17,758 bases of DNA from NCBI GenBank assembly GCA_045578845.1, contig JAZNLA010000024.1, positions 1 through 17,758 on the forward strand, in the 5' to 3' direction. The first letter of the stretch is position 1, and each line of letters starts with the position of its first letter. The DNA is from UMGS172 sp045578845 (GTDB lineage: Bacteria > Bacillota > Clostridia > Oscillospirales > Acutalibacteraceae). This document shows, one piece after another, positions 6,804-13,943 of this stretch. The notes beneath the pieces are model-generated. The model was not told the origin of the DNA. It saw only the letters and a program-made list of their open reading frames with translations, and did no database searches. The translations under genes and the position numbers were made by a program.

Positions 6804-6909
6804 ATTGTCATGCTGAGCGGAACGAAGCGAAGTCGAAGTATCTTTACTGTTATGTTGAGCAAAGTCGAAACATCTAAAAAGATTCCTCGGCTTCGCTCGG
6901 AATGACATT
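6804..6909. repeat. Palindromic intergenic repeat (GAGCG/GAAGTCGAA type)
   Basis: Three related segments are visible. TGTCATGCTGAGCGG with a GAAGTCGAAGTATCTTT continuation occupies 6807-6844. A shorter direct copy, TGTTATGTTGAGC then AAAGTCGAAACATCT, occupies 6848-6875. An inverted copy, AAGATTCCTCGG then CTTCGCTCGGAATGACATTG, occupies 6879-6910. The outer arms can pair into a long imperfect hairpin. The same word family (TGTCATTCTGAGCG...GAAGTCGAAGAATCT) is a widespread intergenic repeat in many bacteria, known to produce false ORFs. No transposase is present. It lies just upstream of the padR promoter; together with the dyad at 6935 and the terminator at 6964 it fills the 333-base gap before the next gene. 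Confidence 0.75.
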
Positions 6910-6934
6910 GTGAGTGAGAACTGACAAATGGTTA

Positions 6935-6957
6935 TTATACTTTTCCTTCTAGTATAA
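6935..6957. other. Inverted repeat resembling the PadR operator half-sites
   Basis: TTATACT (6935-6941) and AGTATAA (6951-6957) form perfect 7-base arms around 9 bases. The inner half-sites ATACT/AGTAT are the same words found in the padR operator, where they are 11 bases apart instead of 9. It could be a second binding site, part of an old element, or chance in AT-rich DNA. Confidence 0.35.
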
Positions 6958-6963
6958 GGCTAT

Positions 6964-6995
6964 AAAAAAATAACCCTTGCCTTACGGCAAGGGTT
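6964..6995 (-). terminator. Intrinsic terminator of the sugar transporter operon
   Basis: A perfect 10-bp GC-rich stem (6972-6981 with 6986-6995) closes a four-base loop. On the minus strand it is followed by a single A and then seven T (6970-6964). It lies five bases after the stop of the 36-residue gene, which places that small gene inside the transporter transcript. Confidence 0.93.
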
Positions 6996-7000
6996 GAAAT

Positions 7001-7111
7001 TTATTTAACTCCCGAAAATCCTATTATACAAAATAAAATCGTTACTAAAACAGCGATTAAAATATCCGCAGATTTCAGTGATATTTTAACATTTTTATAA
7101 ATATTTTTCAT
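7001..7111 (-). CDS. 36-residue single-span membrane peptide of the transporter operon
   Basis: This short frame starts with ATG three bases after the permease stop and ends five bases before the operon terminator. The product has a basic, amphipathic N-terminal part (MKNIYKNVKI then SLKSAD) and one membrane span at about residues 17-33, then a short GVK end. The positive N-terminus suggests it stays inside. The ribosome site is weak (GAAG about eight bases upstream, inside the end of the permease gene), so translation may be coupled to the permease. The clean fit between permease and terminator, and the coherent membrane-peptide character, argue that it is real. I do not recognise a named family. 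A small regulatory or stabilising subunit of the ABC transporter is a reasonable inference only. Confidence 0.6.
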   Translation of the reverse strand: MKNIYKNVKISLKSADILIAVLVTILFCIIGFSGVK

Positions 7112-7114
7112 AAT

Positions 7115-8200
7115 TTACTTCTTTGCAAGATATTTTCTCATATCAATAGCACAGGCTATAAGAATAATTAAACCTTTTATAATATAAAGCATATTTGCCG
7201 AAACCGACAAAAAGTTAAGACCTACGAATATAATCTGCAAAAGGAAAACACCGGTCACAACACCGCTGATTTTTCCCGTGCCGCCGACAAACGACACACC
7301 GCCGATAACACAAGCGGCTATGGCGTCACTTTCATAACTGAGTCCTGTATTAGCCGAAATTGAGGCTATTCTTGCACCCTCAATAAAGCCCGTAATACCG
7401 TACATAACACCCGCCAACATAAAGACAAGAATTATAGTCTTGAAAACATTTACGCCCGAAACGTTTGCCGCTTCTTCGTTGGAACCTACGGCAAACATAT
7501 TTTTACCGAAGGTTGTTTTATTCCATATAACCCACATTATAACCGTAATTATAAGTGAATAAAGAACGTAATTCGGCACCGCAACTCCGCCTATGGTAAA
7601 CAAAGTTCCTCTCACAAAATCAAGGTATGAGTCGTCAAGTCCCGACAACGTCTGTCCGTTATTTGTACCTATCATAAGATACATAAGCACCGCACCGAAC
7701 AGTATAAGTTGGGTTGACAAAGTTACTATAAAAGGATGCAGTTTGAACTTTGCAACAAAAAAACCGTTGATAAGACCTATGACTGCACCTATGCCCAAAA
7801 CCGCCAAAATAACCAGAGGCAACGGTACTACCCCTAAATTTGGGAACATCTTTTTGGCATAACCGGTCATTTGTAAAAGCGATGCCGCAACGCAGGCGGT
7901 AAGGCCTACCGCTCTGCCCGCCGAAATATCGGTACCTGCAAGCACTATACAACCGCCTATTCCAAGAGCGATAGGCAGTCTTGCCGCCGTTAAGGACACA
8001 ATATTCACTATAGACGGCAACGACAAAAACGCCGGCACTCTGATTGCTATAAAAATTATTGCCGCCGCTATGATTATATACATCGCATTATTAAATATAA
8101 TGTCGGTCACTCGGCGGCGTTTATCACTCCCGCTCATAGCCTTAAAAGCGGCATAACGTGAAGTCAATTTGCTGTTTGGAAGCGAAGAATTTTCACCCAT
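7115..8200 (-). CDS. mglC: Galactose/methyl-galactoside-type ABC transporter permease (MglC-like)
   Basis: The 361-residue polytopic protein belongs to the ribose/galactose importer permease family (BPD_transp_2). After a 30-residue hydrophilic start it has about nine to ten membrane helices. Family signatures are GTDISAGRAVGL (89-100), a cytoplasmic loop NKTTFGKNMFAVGSNEEAA (227-245) that should contact the ATPase, and the run from EGARIAS (274-280) to CVIGGVSFVGGTGK (297-310). The ATG at 8200 has AGGAGG seven bases upstream, and the TAG stop of the ATPase gene forms part of that site. It should dimerise or pair in the membrane with the double ATPase and receive sugar from the upstream-encoded lipoprotein. 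The pathway identity comes from the neighbouring MglA- and MglB-like genes; ribose or another sugar is possible. Confidence 0.9.
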   Translation of the reverse strand: MGENSSLPNSKLTSRYAAFKAMSGSDKRRRVTDIIFNNAMYIIIAAAIIFIAIRVPAFLSLPSIVNIVSLTAARLPIALGIGGCIVLAGTDISAGRAVGLTACVAASLLQMTGYAKKMFPNLGVVPLPLVILAVLGIGAVIGLINGFFVAKFKLHPFIVTLSTQLILFGAVLMYLMIGTNNGQTLSGLDDSYLDFVRGTLFTIGGVAVPNYVLYSLIITVIMWVIWNKTTFGKNMFAVGSNEEAANVSGVNVFKTIILVFMLAGVMYGITGFIEGARIASISANTGLSYESDAIAACVIGGVSFVGGTGKISGVVTGVFLLQIIFVGLNFLSVSANMLYIIKGLIILIACAIDMRKYLAKK

Positions 8201-8211
8201 ATATTTTCCTC

Positions 8212-9723
8212 CTAAACATATTTTGCGGCAAGCGTCATAATTTCCTCTTGGGTGGTTGTTTTAGTATCAACCTCGCCTGCAAGTTTTCCGCCCGACATTA
8301 CAAGTATTCGGTCACAAACTCCGAGTAGTTCGGGCATTTCAGAAGATACCATTATGACCGTTTTGCCCTTTTCGGCAAGATTTAATATAAGTTGGTAAAT
8401 TTCGTACTTGGCACCCACGTCAATACCTCTTGTGGGTTCATCTAAAAGAAGTACGGTGGGCTCGGTCAAAAGCCAACGTCCTAAAATAACCTTTTGCTGA
8501 TTACCGCCCGACAATGTTCTTATTTTAGTTCCCTGTGACGGGGTTTTTACCCTCATTGATTTAATACACCAATCGGTCGCGTTTTTCAGCCGTTTACCTA
8601 TTAAAAACGGACCTATACTGTATTTTTTAAGGCTCGAAACGGTAGTGTTTTCCCTAATATCCAAAATGCCGAAAATTCCCGTAGCACGCCGTTCTTCGGT
8701 GAGCAAAGCAAAACCGTTTTTTATTGACTCTCCCGCGTTTTTATTACGCACCTTTTTACCGCCTAATTTTATGGCACCGCTTTTTCTTGTCGCTATACCG
8801 TATATATTTTCAAGCAGTTCTGTTCTGCCCGACCCGTCAAGTCCTGCAACACCTAAAATCTCACCTTTTCTCGCCTTAAAACTTACATCGCTTAAATTTT
8901 GGTAAAGAGATGTAAGTCCCTCAACCTCTAACAACACTTCACCTATTTTATGTGCCTTTTCGGGATACCTGTTAGTAAGTTCTCTTCCCACCATAAGCCT
9001 TATTATTTCGTCTATGGTAAGGTCTTTCGCCTCTTTTGTGGCAACATGTGTACCGTCACGCATTATGGTGACGCAATCGGAAATACGCAAAATTTCTTCC
9101 ATTTTATGCGAAATGTAAATTATTCCGCACCCGCGGGATTTGAGCATTTCGATTATACGAAACAAGTGCTCGGCTTCGGTGGAATTGAGTGACGAAGTCG
9201 GTTCATCAAAAACTATGATTTTAGAATTATAGGACACTGCTTTTGCGATTTCTACCATTTGACGCTGGGACACCGAAAGTTTACCCATAACCGTTTTAGG
9301 GTCTACAGTAATATTAAGTTCTTTGAAAATCTCCTTGGTGTCATTATACATTTTCCGTTCGCTTACAATGGGCACACCTTTTAAAGTTTTCGGAAACCGC
9401 CCTAACCACATATTATCCGTTACGGAAAGTTTTAAGGCTTGGTTGAGTTCTTGATGCACCATGGCAACTCCCATATCAAGTGCTTCCTTAGAAGTTTTGA
9501 AATCTACCTCTTTACCCTCTAAAAACACCTTTCCGCTGTCCTTTCTGTACACGCCGAAAAGGCATTTCATAAGCGTTGATTTCCCCGCACCGTTTTCGCC
9601 CATAAGTGCGTGAACTGTACCACTTTCAACGGTAAGAGATACATTATCAAGTGCTTTTACACCGGGGAAGGTCTTTACAATATTTTGCATAAAGAGTAAC
9701 GGGGCGGCTTTATTTTCGCTCAT
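8212..9723 (-). CDS. mglA: Sugar ABC transporter ATP-binding protein with two ABC domains (MglA-like)
   Basis: The 503-residue protein carries two fused ATPase domains, as usual for MglA/RbsA. Domain 1 has Walker A GENGAGKST (42-50), Q-loop Q91, signature LSVSQRQ (149-155) and Walker B VFDEP (171-175). Domain 2 has the degenerate Walker A GLDGSGRTE (294-302) normal for this family, signature LSGGNQQ (404-410) and Walker B LLLDEP (425-430). The ATG at 9723 has GGGAGG about six bases upstream and gives the usual length. A longer frame up to 9813 overlaps the end of the binding-protein gene and is not needed. It sits 13 bases after mglB and 11 before mglC, so it is co-transcribed and supplies energy for sugar uptake. 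Confidence 0.95.
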   Translation of the reverse strand: MSENKAAPLLFMQNIVKTFPGVKALDNVSLTVESGTVHALMGENGAGKSTLMKCLFGVYRKDSGKVFLEGKEVDFKTSKEALDMGVAMVHQELNQALKLSVTDNMWLGRFPKTLKGVPIVSERKMYNDTKEIFKELNITVDPKTVMGKLSVSQRQMVEIAKAVSYNSKIIVFDEPTSSLNSTEAEHLFRIIEMLKSRGCGIIYISHKMEEILRISDCVTIMRDGTHVATKEAKDLTIDEIIRLMVGRELTNRYPEKAHKIGEVLLEVEGLTSLYQNLSDVSFKARKGEILGVAGLDGSGRTELLENIYGIATRKSGAIKLGGKKVRNKNAGESIKNGFALLTEERRATGIFGILDIRENTTVSSLKKYSIGPFLIGKRLKNATDWCIKSMRVKTPSQGTKIRTLSGGNQQKVILGRWLLTEPTVLLLDEPTRGIDVGAKYEIYQLILNLAEKGKTVIMVSSEMPELLGVCDRILVMSGGKLAGEVDTKTTTQEEIMTLAAKYV

Positions 9724-9736
9724 AAAACCCTCCCTT

Positions 9737-10804
9737 TTACTCACCCAAGTATTCTTGATACGGAATATTGATACGCCAAGTGCCGACGGTGTTTTCCTTA
9801 GGTATTCCATCAAACCGTTCTTTGCCGTCGCGTAGGTTAATCATAACCTTGGCGATACTTTCCGCCATGCCTTCGCCGTCCTGTTTAATGGTTGCGGTCA
9901 TTTCACCTTTGTTTATGGCAGTTTTGGCGGCATCGGTTGCATCTACGCCGAAAACAGGGATGGTTTTTCCCCCGGCGGTATTATAGCCCGCACCTTGAAG
10001 TGCCGAAATTGCACCCAATGCCATTTCGTCATTGTTTGCAATTATAAGTTCAACCATATTTTTACCCGACTCGCTGTATTTTGCTAAAATTGTGCCCATA
10101 TAGTTGGTTGCCGCCGCACTCGACCAAAGTCCGTCTTGGTCTACAAGATATTTAGCGGAATTAGACGAATCATAAAACATAAGGTCGGGTTTACCCGCCG
10201 CTTTGAGTACTGCATTACAATTTTTAACACTGAGTTCAGTACGGGCAATAGCCTCGGCATTACCCTCTTGACCTTTAAACATTACATAACTGATTTTTCC
10301 GTCGCCGTTTAAGTCAACATTATCATAATTTTCCAAAAGATATTTACCGATAAGATTGCCCTGCATAGTTCCTGCCATTTCGTAATCGGTGCCGACAAAA
10401 ACACATTTATCATAACTTGATACCACCTCTTGGCTCACCGAACGATTAAAAAACACCAGCGGTATTCCCGCGGATTTTGCTTTACTTATAATATTCTTTG
10501 CTGCATCGTCTGAGCCGGTATCAACGACATTGACCGCCAAAGCCGAAGCACCTTTTGCTATGGCGACATCTATCTGCTCGGTTTGGGAAGTTTGATTGCC
10601 GTTGGCATCATAGTCATTAAACTTAACACCCAACTCTTTTAATTTTTTATCGGTTTCGGCACGCACGCTTGAAATATAGGTGTCACTATAGGTATAGTAA
10701 AACACCGCAACCTCACCCATTTGTCCGCCGTTGCTGTTGCCGCATGAGCAAAGTGTTATTGCCGTAATTATGGAAATTAAAAGTACTGAAATTAGTTTTT
10801 TCAT
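9737..10804 (-). CDS. mglB: Galactose/glucose-type sugar-binding lipoprotein (MglB-like)
   Basis: This 355-residue protein has a lipoprotein signal peptide with lipobox LCSC (Cys21), then a periplasmic-binding-protein type 1 fold. It keeps the MglB calcium loop (DLNGDGKIS, 164-172). From memory of E. coli MglB, several sugar contacts are retained: D41, N120 (FFNR), R188, W227, N257 (NNDEMALG) and D288 (VFGVD). Others appear changed: Tyr43 for Phe16, Asn182 for His152, Glu184 for Asp154, and Gln308 for Asn256. The protein is therefore a galactose-type binder whose exact sugar may differ. The ATG has AAAGGA eight bases upstream. The 139-base upstream gap holds the terminator of the previous operon and a possible -10 box CATAAT (10843-10838) without a good -35, so expression may need an activator. 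It is the first gene of the transporter operon. No regulator or sugar enzyme is adjacent. Confidence 0.92.
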   Translation of the reverse strand: MKKLISVLLISIITAITLCSCGNSNGGQMGEVAVFYYTYSDTYISSVRAETDKKLKELGVKFNDYDANGNQTSQTEQIDVAIAKGASALAVNVVDTGSDDAAKNIISKAKSAGIPLVFFNRSVSQEVVSSYDKCVFVGTDYEMAGTMQGNLIGKYLLENYDNVDLNGDGKISYVMFKGQEGNAEAIARTELSVKNCNAVLKAAGKPDLMFYDSSNSAKYLVDQDGLWSSAAATNYMGTILAKYSESGKNMVELIIANNDEMALGAISALQGAGYNTAGGKTIPVFGVDATDAAKTAINKGEMTATIKQDGEGMAESIAKVMINLRDGKERFDGIPKENTVGTWRINIPYQEYLGE

Positions 10805-10885
10805 ATAAATTTTCCTTTCAAATGATTTACAAAAATTATTATGCCCGCAAAGTTGTCACTTAACGGAAAATTTTGTTTTAAAATT

Positions 10886-10920
10886 AAAAAAGCAGGCAAG
10901 ATATGAAAATCTTGTCTGCT
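10886..10920 (-). terminator. Intrinsic terminator after the dusB-murD-peptidase operon
   Basis: A 12-bp stem (10891-10902 with 10909-10920, one G-U pair) has a six-base loop and is followed on the minus strand by six T in the first seven or so bases. It lies 23 bases after the stop of the PLP-enzyme gene and separates this operon from mglB. Confidence 0.85.
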
Positions 10921-10943
10921 TATAAATATTACTTTTTAAAATT

Positions 10944-12212
10944 TCAAAGATTTATATAACCCTCGTTTAACATTTTTTGTGCCGCCAACATGATGCCGAC
11001 CTTGGCACTGTGGAAATTAAGTCCGCCTTGAAACCAAACGGCATACGGGTCGCGAAGCGGTGCGTCGGCGGAAAGTTCTATTGACCCACCCATTGTAAAT
11101 GCACCTGCCGCCATAATCACTTGATTGTCATAACCCGGCATATAATCGGGTTCGGGCGATGCAAACGAATCAATCGGCGAGCCGCTTTGAAGTCCTTTGC
11201 AAAACGCTATAAGCGGTTTAGGCTCACCCATCTTTATAACCTCTATAATATCGGCACGTTTATCATGAGGTTTCGGTGATACAAAATAACCGAAACTCTG
11301 GAAAAGTGCCGCCGCAAAAACGGCGGTTTTAAGTGCTTCGCCTACAACATGGGGTGCCGAAAACAACCCCATATATAACTCTCTTGTATGTCCTAACGAC
11401 GCACCTATCTCAAGTCCCACACCGGGGGCTGTAAGACGGTAACCGCACTTTTCAATCAAATCTTTTCTGCCGGCAATATACCCACCAGTAGGTGCTATAC
11501 CGCCGCCGGGATTTTTTATGAGCGAGCCTGCTATAATGTCTGCCCCGAGTTCTATCGGCTCTGCCCTTTCGACAAACTCACCGTAACAGTTATCGACCAT
11601 AACAATGGTATCGGGTGATATTTCTTTGACCTTCCTTGCCATTTCGCCGATTTCTTCGGCGGTCAAACTCGGTCTTAAACTGTAACCGCGTGACCGCTGT
11701 ATGTAGGCGACGGCGTAATGTTTTTGTTTTAACATATTTATTGCCGTTTCCATATCAACCGTACCGTCGGATTTTAAATCTACCTGCTCAAAGCCTATCC
11801 CAAAATCGGCAAGCGAACCCGAAACCTTTTTATCAATACCTAAAACGCCTACAAGTGTATCGTAAGGACGGCCTGTAAGACAAAGCACGGTGTCATTCGG
11901 CCTTAAAATACCGAAAAGTGCGACGGTCAAAGTGTGGGTACCCGAAGCAAAACTGTGACGGAAAATAGCACTTTCCGCCCCCATAATATCGGCAAAAACC
12001 TGCTCTAAAGTATCTCTGCCGCGGTCGTTATACCCGTAACCCGTAGTCGGTGCGAAATGTGACTCACTCACATTGTTTTTTATAAATGCGGACAGCACCT
12101 TTTGTTGGTTAAATTCGGTAATTTTATCGATTTCGGCAAATTTATCCTTAACGCTTTCCAAAATCTCGTCGGCCCTTTTATTAAGCCTTGGGTCAATTTC
12201 AAAAAAGTCCAT
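10944..12212 (-). CDS. Methionine gamma-lyase family / aluminium-resistance family PLP enzyme
   Basis: The 422-residue protein matches the Met_gamma_lyase family (YnbB-like, sometimes called aluminium resistance protein), a fold-type I PLP enzyme group. Diagnostic features are the glycine/tyrosine-rich motif TTGYGYNDRGRDTLE (56-70), HSFASGTHT (86-94), the PLP-stacking Asp in MVDNCYGEF (D207) and the likely Schiff-base Lys in SLIKNPGGG (K233). SPEPDYMPGYDNQVIMAAG (352-370) lies in the C-terminal part. Length is normal. The ATG has GAGGAG eight bases upstream and lies five bases after the GNAT stop. Despite the name, methionine lyase activity is not established for most members, and the substrate here is unknown. 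It is the last gene before the terminator. Confidence 0.9.
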   Translation of the reverse strand: MDFFEIDPRLNKRADEILESVKDKFAEIDKITEFNQQKVLSAFIKNNVSESHFAPTTGYGYNDRGRDTLEQVFADIMGAESAIFRHSFASGTHTLTVALFGILRPNDTVLCLTGRPYDTLVGVLGIDKKVSGSLADFGIGFEQVDLKSDGTVDMETAINMLKQKHYAVAYIQRSRGYSLRPSLTAEEIGEMARKVKEISPDTIVMVDNCYGEFVERAEPIELGADIIAGSLIKNPGGGIAPTGGYIAGRKDLIEKCGYRLTAPGVGLEIGASLGHTRELYMGLFSAPHVVGEALKTAVFAAALFQSFGYFVSPKPHDKRADIIEVIKMGEPKPLIAFCKGLQSGSPIDSFASPEPDYMPGYDNQVIMAAGAFTMGGSIELSADAPLRDPYAVWFQGGLNFHSAKVGIMLAAQKMLNEGYINL

Positions 12213-12217
12213 GTTTA

Positions 12218-12928
12218 TTACTCCTCAAAAAAGGTTAGAATTGCTACTTTCCCAACCTCTCTAAATCCGTTTTTTATGTAAAACTTTTTCGCACTGTCGG
12301 TTGCAGTGACAAAAATTTCACTGTTTTTATACTTTTCTTTTATCGCGGTACAAAGCGACCTCAAAGCAACCGTGCCAAGCCCACTGCCTCGCTTGTCCTT
12401 TTCTGTGGCAACACCCGTTATAAGCGAAGCCTCGTCGGTCATAAACCCGCAAACAGCAGCCGCACCGTTTATTATGGAATACTCGGCGGCAAGGCGGTTA
12501 TATCTAAGACAAAAATCGGGATACCAACTGTCAAACGGCGGCAATTTTATATCCCCGTCACTGCCAAAAGTTAAAATTTCATAAATATCACTGATTTTAC
12601 CGTGACTTATTTTTTCGGTTTTGAAGCCTTCCAGTTTTAGACTAGATACAGTAATGCATTTTTTATAATTTAATTTTTCAGCAACACTTGTTTCGCAAAA
12701 AACTTCCGCCTTTACCATTTTGAAAAACAAATCAAGTTCCGAAAAATCGGCATTTTCTTTTGCACAAAGCGAATACCCGTTACCGCCGGGTGACGCAAAA
12801 ACCGCTGTAATTTCTTCATTTACGGTCTGTGTAAACATTTCCGCAAACTTTGTATTATAAAGTGCTTTTATGCGTACATACGGCAGACCGCAAAAGCCTT
12901 CGGGCAACCCGCTTTGCTTACTAATCAA
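12218..12928 (-). CDS. GNAT-family N-acetyltransferase
   Basis: The product (about 236 residues) has a poorly conserved N-terminal half and a GNAT core in the C-terminal half. The acetyl-CoA loop is visible as TEKDKRGSGLGTVAL (175-189, Arg-Gly-x-Gly-x-Gly), and the final motif ATDSAKKFYIKNGFREVG (209-226) is typical for the family's last strand-helix. I chose TTG at 12928, which overlaps the end of the peptidase gene by eight bases (TTGATTAG) and has GGGAG seven bases upstream. The frame extends to 12991 but only inside the peptidase gene. The acceptor is unknown: it could be an amino acid, peptide or protein. Co-location with two aminopeptidases may hint at amino-acid or peptide chemistry, but this is inference. 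Confidence 0.78.
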   Translation of the reverse strand: MISKQSGLPEGFCGLPYVRIKALYNTKFAEMFTQTVNEEITAVFASPGGNGYSLCAKENADFSELDLFFKMVKAEVFCETSVAEKLNYKKCITVSSLKLEGFKTEKISHGKISDIYEILTFGSDGDIKLPPFDSWYPDFCLRYNRLAAEYSIINGAAAVCGFMTDEASLITGVATEKDKRGSGLGTVALRSLCTAIKEKYKNSEIFVTATDSAKKFYIKNGFREVGKVAILTFFEE

Positions 12929-13943
12929 TACTTTCTCCCTCTGCCAAAGCCGTAATGAGTGCCTTTGCCAAATCACGCACCGATAAAACATCGTTCATAT
13001 CGGCAACCGAAGTTTGCGAATGAATATATCGGCAGGGCACCGAAATTGCCAACGTTTTAATGCCGTTTCTTGTCGCGTGTATTCCCGCGGCATTGTTACC
13101 GCCCGTAACGGCACGTTTCACCTGATATTTTATAGCATTTTTATCGGCGACCGACTTAGCAAAATCGAAGAATTTTTTATCGTACAATGTGCCCCTGTCC
13201 ATAAATGACAACACCGCACCTTGGCCGACATTACAAACCGTCTTATCTTCGGCAACGCCTTTTATATCTGAAGCGGTGGTGGACTCTAACACAAGTGCTA
13301 CATCGGGGTCTATGCCGAAAGCCGCAGTGCGAGCACCCGCACCGACCTCTTCCAATACACTGAATGAGGCGTAAAAGTCATACTCGGCACCTGCCGTAAT
13401 AAGGTCAAGCAGTGCGGCACAGCCTGCACGGTCATCAATAGCCTTATCTAAATACAAATCGCCTATTTGGTCGGCAACCGACTCAAAAACTGCAACATCG
13501 CCAAGGTTTACCAACTTTAAAGCCTCTTTTTCACTTGCTACACCTATGTCTATATAAAGACTGTCAATTTTGGGCATTTTAGACTTTTCGTCACCGCTTA
13601 ACATATGCACGGGTTTTGAACTGATAACACCCAACAAAGAACCGTTTATAACAACCCTTCTGGCAAGCAATACCGACACATCAATACCGCCTACTGTATC
13701 AAATTTTAACATTCCGTCGACGGTTACGGCGGTTATTATAAGTCCGACTTCATCCATATGAGCATCAACCATTATTTTCTTTGCCGCTCTGTGTTTTCCC
13801 TTAACAAAAGCGGTAATATTGCCAAGTGCATCAACCGAACATTCGCAAACGCCGTCTAACCTTTTTAAAATATAGTTTCTGACGTCACTTTCTCTGCCCG
13901 AAACACCATTTAATGAACAAAGTTTCACAAGTTCGTTTTTCAT
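12921..13943 (-). CDS. M42-family metallo-aminopeptidase (first-type paralogue)
   Basis: This 340-residue protein is a cytosolic M42 aminopeptidase of the FrvX/PepA/TET kind. Di-metal centre residues are readable: H62 and catalytic D64 in AHMDE, D171 in KAIDDRAG, the Glu pair E198-E199 in SVLEEVG, E220 in VLESTTASD and H308 in RYIHSQTS. A Glu rather than Asp at 220 occurs in part of the family. The start overlaps the previous M42 stop (ATGA), with AAAGGA nine bases upstream. The family forms large tetrahedral dodecamers that trim short peptides. Being encoded directly after a divergent M42 gene suggests the two proteins work together or form mixed particles. Confidence 0.93.
   Translation of the reverse strand: MKNELVKLCSLNGVSGRESDVRNYILKRLDGVCECSVDALGNITAFVKGKHRAAKKIMVDAHMDEVGLIITAVTVDGMLKFDTVGGIDVSVLLARRVVINGSLLGVISSKPVHMLSGDEKSKMPKIDSLYIDIGVASEKEALKLVNLGDVAVFESVADQIGDLYLDKAIDDRAGCAALLDLITAGAEYDFYASFSVLEEVGAGARTAAFGIDPDVALVLESTTASDIKGVAEDKTVCNVGQGAVLSFMDRGTLYDKKFFDFAKSVADKNAIKYQVKRAVTGGNNAAGIHATRNGIKTLAISVPCRYIHSQTSVADMNDVLSVRDLAKALITALAEGESID

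Noticed and set aside
6668..6862. A 65-codon N-terminal extension of PadR
   Set aside because: It runs through a consensus promoter, the palindromic operator and an intergenic repeat, and the internal ATG at 6667 has a strong ribosome site and gives the usual PadR start.
6804..6910. CRISPR-like array
   Set aside because: Copies are of unequal length, one is inverted, and there are no regular spacers; it is a palindromic intergenic repeat.
9724..9813. Thirty extra N-terminal residues on the MglA-like ATPase
   Set aside because: They overlap the end of the mglB-like gene; the ATG at 9723 has GGGAGG at correct spacing and gives the family length.
10838..10866. Full sigma-A promoter for the mglB-like gene
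   Set aside because: CATAAT is a fair -10 box, but no hexamer 16-18 bases upstream resembles TTGACA; noted only as a possible activator-dependent site.
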